Positions 62,908-64,000 of a DNA stretch of 64,000 nt are shown piece by piece. Under the pieces are notes generated by a model. It was not told the origin of the DNA, did no database searches, and saw nothing but the letters and a program-made list of their open reading frames with translations. Position 1 is the first letter of the stretch. The number at the start of each line of letters is the position of its first letter. Both the position numbers and the translations under genes were made by a program. The stretch is from assembly GCA_012840075.1 (NCBI GenBank), contig DUMC01000151.1, positions 1-64,000 on the forward strand, given 5' to 3'. Origin of the DNA: Clostridiaceae bacterium. Lineage in GTDB: Bacteria > Bacillota > Clostridia > Acetivibrionales > DUMC01.

Positions 62908-63303
62908 ATGGCAAGTGAAAAAGTAACAAAATTAATTGAAGAAATAAAGAATTTAACAGTTTTAGAATTATCTGAATTAGTAAAAGCTCTTGAAGAAGAA
63001 TTCGGAGTATCAGCAGCAGCACCTGTTGCATTTGCAGCAGCACCTGTAGCCGGAGGAGCAGCCGGAGCTGCAGCACCCGCTGAAGAAGAAAAGACAGAAT
63101 TCAATGTTATATTGAAAGAAGTAGGAGCTGAAAAGATTAAGGTTATTAAAGTTATAAGAGAAATAACAGGTCTTGGACTCAAAGAAGCAAAAGATCTGGT
63201 TGACAAAGCTCCTAGCACAGTAAAAGAAAATGTATCAAAAGAAGAAGCTGCTTCAATCGAAGCTAAGCTTAAAGAAGTCGGAGCAACTGTTGAAATTAAA
63301 TAA
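62908..63303 (+). CDS. rplL: 50S ribosomal protein L7/L12
   Basis: [18 protein letters not shown]...[20 protein letters not shown]. Confidence 0.98.
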   Translation: MASEKVTKLIEEIKNLTVLELSELVKALEEEFGVSAAAPVAFAAAPVAGGAAGAAAPAEEEKTEFNVILKEVGAEKIKVIKVIREITGLGLKEAKDLVDKAPSTVKENVSKEEAASIEAKLKEVGATVEIK

Positions 63304-63410
63304 AGCAACTTAAATTAAGTAACTTAAATTGAGAAAGTTATAGATAGCTTTAACTTAAAAGCTTAAAAAAGTTTAATAATCTTTTGCTCAAAAGCAGTAA
63401 ATTTAAACCA

Positions 63411-63451
63411 AACAGGGACAGGGGGTACGTATTGACCTTGTCCCTGTTTTT
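63411..63451. repeat. GGGACAGGG palindromic element / possible terminator
   Basis: aaacagggacagggggtacgtattgaccttgtccctgttttt. Confidence 0.75.
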
Positions 63452-63614
63452 GTCACAGGTTGACTTTTAAAAAAACCTAATTTAAAATAAAAACAGAATA
63501 ATACATTATTAATACTTTTATTTCCCAATATTTCCCAATACCCATGGTTCTCGCAGTTTAACAGGTTCATTACAACCAAGAATTCAATACAAAACAAAAG
63601 GAAGGTGCATATTT

Positions 63615-64000
63615 ATGAATGTTGATAAGATTAATGTAACACTACGATATACCCCTTCATTAGATAAAAATTTTATTCCGGCAGCATTATACAATCGTGC
63701 ATTTTTAAAAGCAGTTAAAGAATCAGGAAAAGGTTTTCCTTTACGCATTGCTATAGAAAGACATGATGGATTGATTTCTACTTATGATACTGAAGTTTTT
63801 GCAGAAAACTGTGGCATGGATGAGGCTAACTTTTTTTATGTTGAACGCCTTGTAAAAACACTTTTGTGGATCCGAGGCGGATGGAAAATTATAATCGGAG
63901 GTCCTAGAAGTATTGGCGAATACATTAAAAAAGCTTATTCACAAAACGGAATAAGAGCATTTGATGAAAAGTTCATGGGCAATGTTTATGAAAAGCCCTT
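63615..64000 (+). CDS. Partial CDS, ROK-family-like protein (truncated at window end)
   Basis: MNVDKINVTLRYTPSLDKNFIPAALYNRAFLKAVKESGKGFPLRIAIERHDGLISTYDTEVF...IIIGGPRSIGEYIKKAYS; gaaggtg RBS. Confidence 0.55.
   Translation, partial: MNVDKINVTLRYTPSLDKNFIPAALYNRAFLKAVKESGKGFPLRIAIERHDGLISTYDTEVFAENCGMDEANFFYVERLVKTLLWIRGGWKIIIGGPRSIGEYIKKAYSQNGIRAFDEKFMGNVYEKP

Noticed and set aside
62864-63308. Antisense ORFs opposite rplL
   Set aside because: Opposite a highly conserved ribosomal gene; codon-bias artefact.

Overview
This window is low-GC Firmicutes (Clostridia-like) chromosome. It carries mcsB (5' end probably outside the window), clpC, an SDR dehydrogenase, a family 2 glycosyltransferase and radA. 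Next is a roughly 20 kb accessory block (about 8.9-29.4 kb), then carD, a YacL-type PIN/TRAM gene, ispD, a divergent ispF-like gene and proS. The rest is housekeeping and sporulation genes (RluA-type synthase, mtlD, TrxR-like flavoprotein, ykuK, gerM, ddl, murI, argS, sleB, SLH protein, ctp, pyrG, spoIIR) ending in rpmG-secE-nusG-rplK-rplA-rplJ-rplL and a partial ROK-like gene. No CRISPR array, rRNA, tRNA or intact transposase gene was recognised. The features I think most deserve follow-up are: (1) a single-ORF Phd/YefM-antitoxin plus Uma2-endonuclease fusion preceded by two strong palindromes; (2) a hemerythrin/CheX/HMA/CPG-motif P1B-ATPase/Crp-Fnr-like cluster; (3) an ABC-transporter solute-binding protein split exactly at an A7 slippery tract in -1 frameshift geometry; (4) an IspF-like protein lacking canonical acidic residues; (5) a thioredoxin-reductase-like flavoprotein lacking the NADPH motifs; (6) a probable L1 mRNA-binding site overlapping the rplA Shine-Dalgarno; (7) several families of dispersed palindromes (GGGACGGTTC, GGGGTCAGG, GGGACAGG, GGGTGCA), one of which encodes the ClpC C-terminal tail; and (8) widespread degenerate short tandem repeats in intergenic DNA, with low-complexity insertions in otherwise conserved proteins. 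All calls come from reading the sequence and supplied translations; no database search was run.
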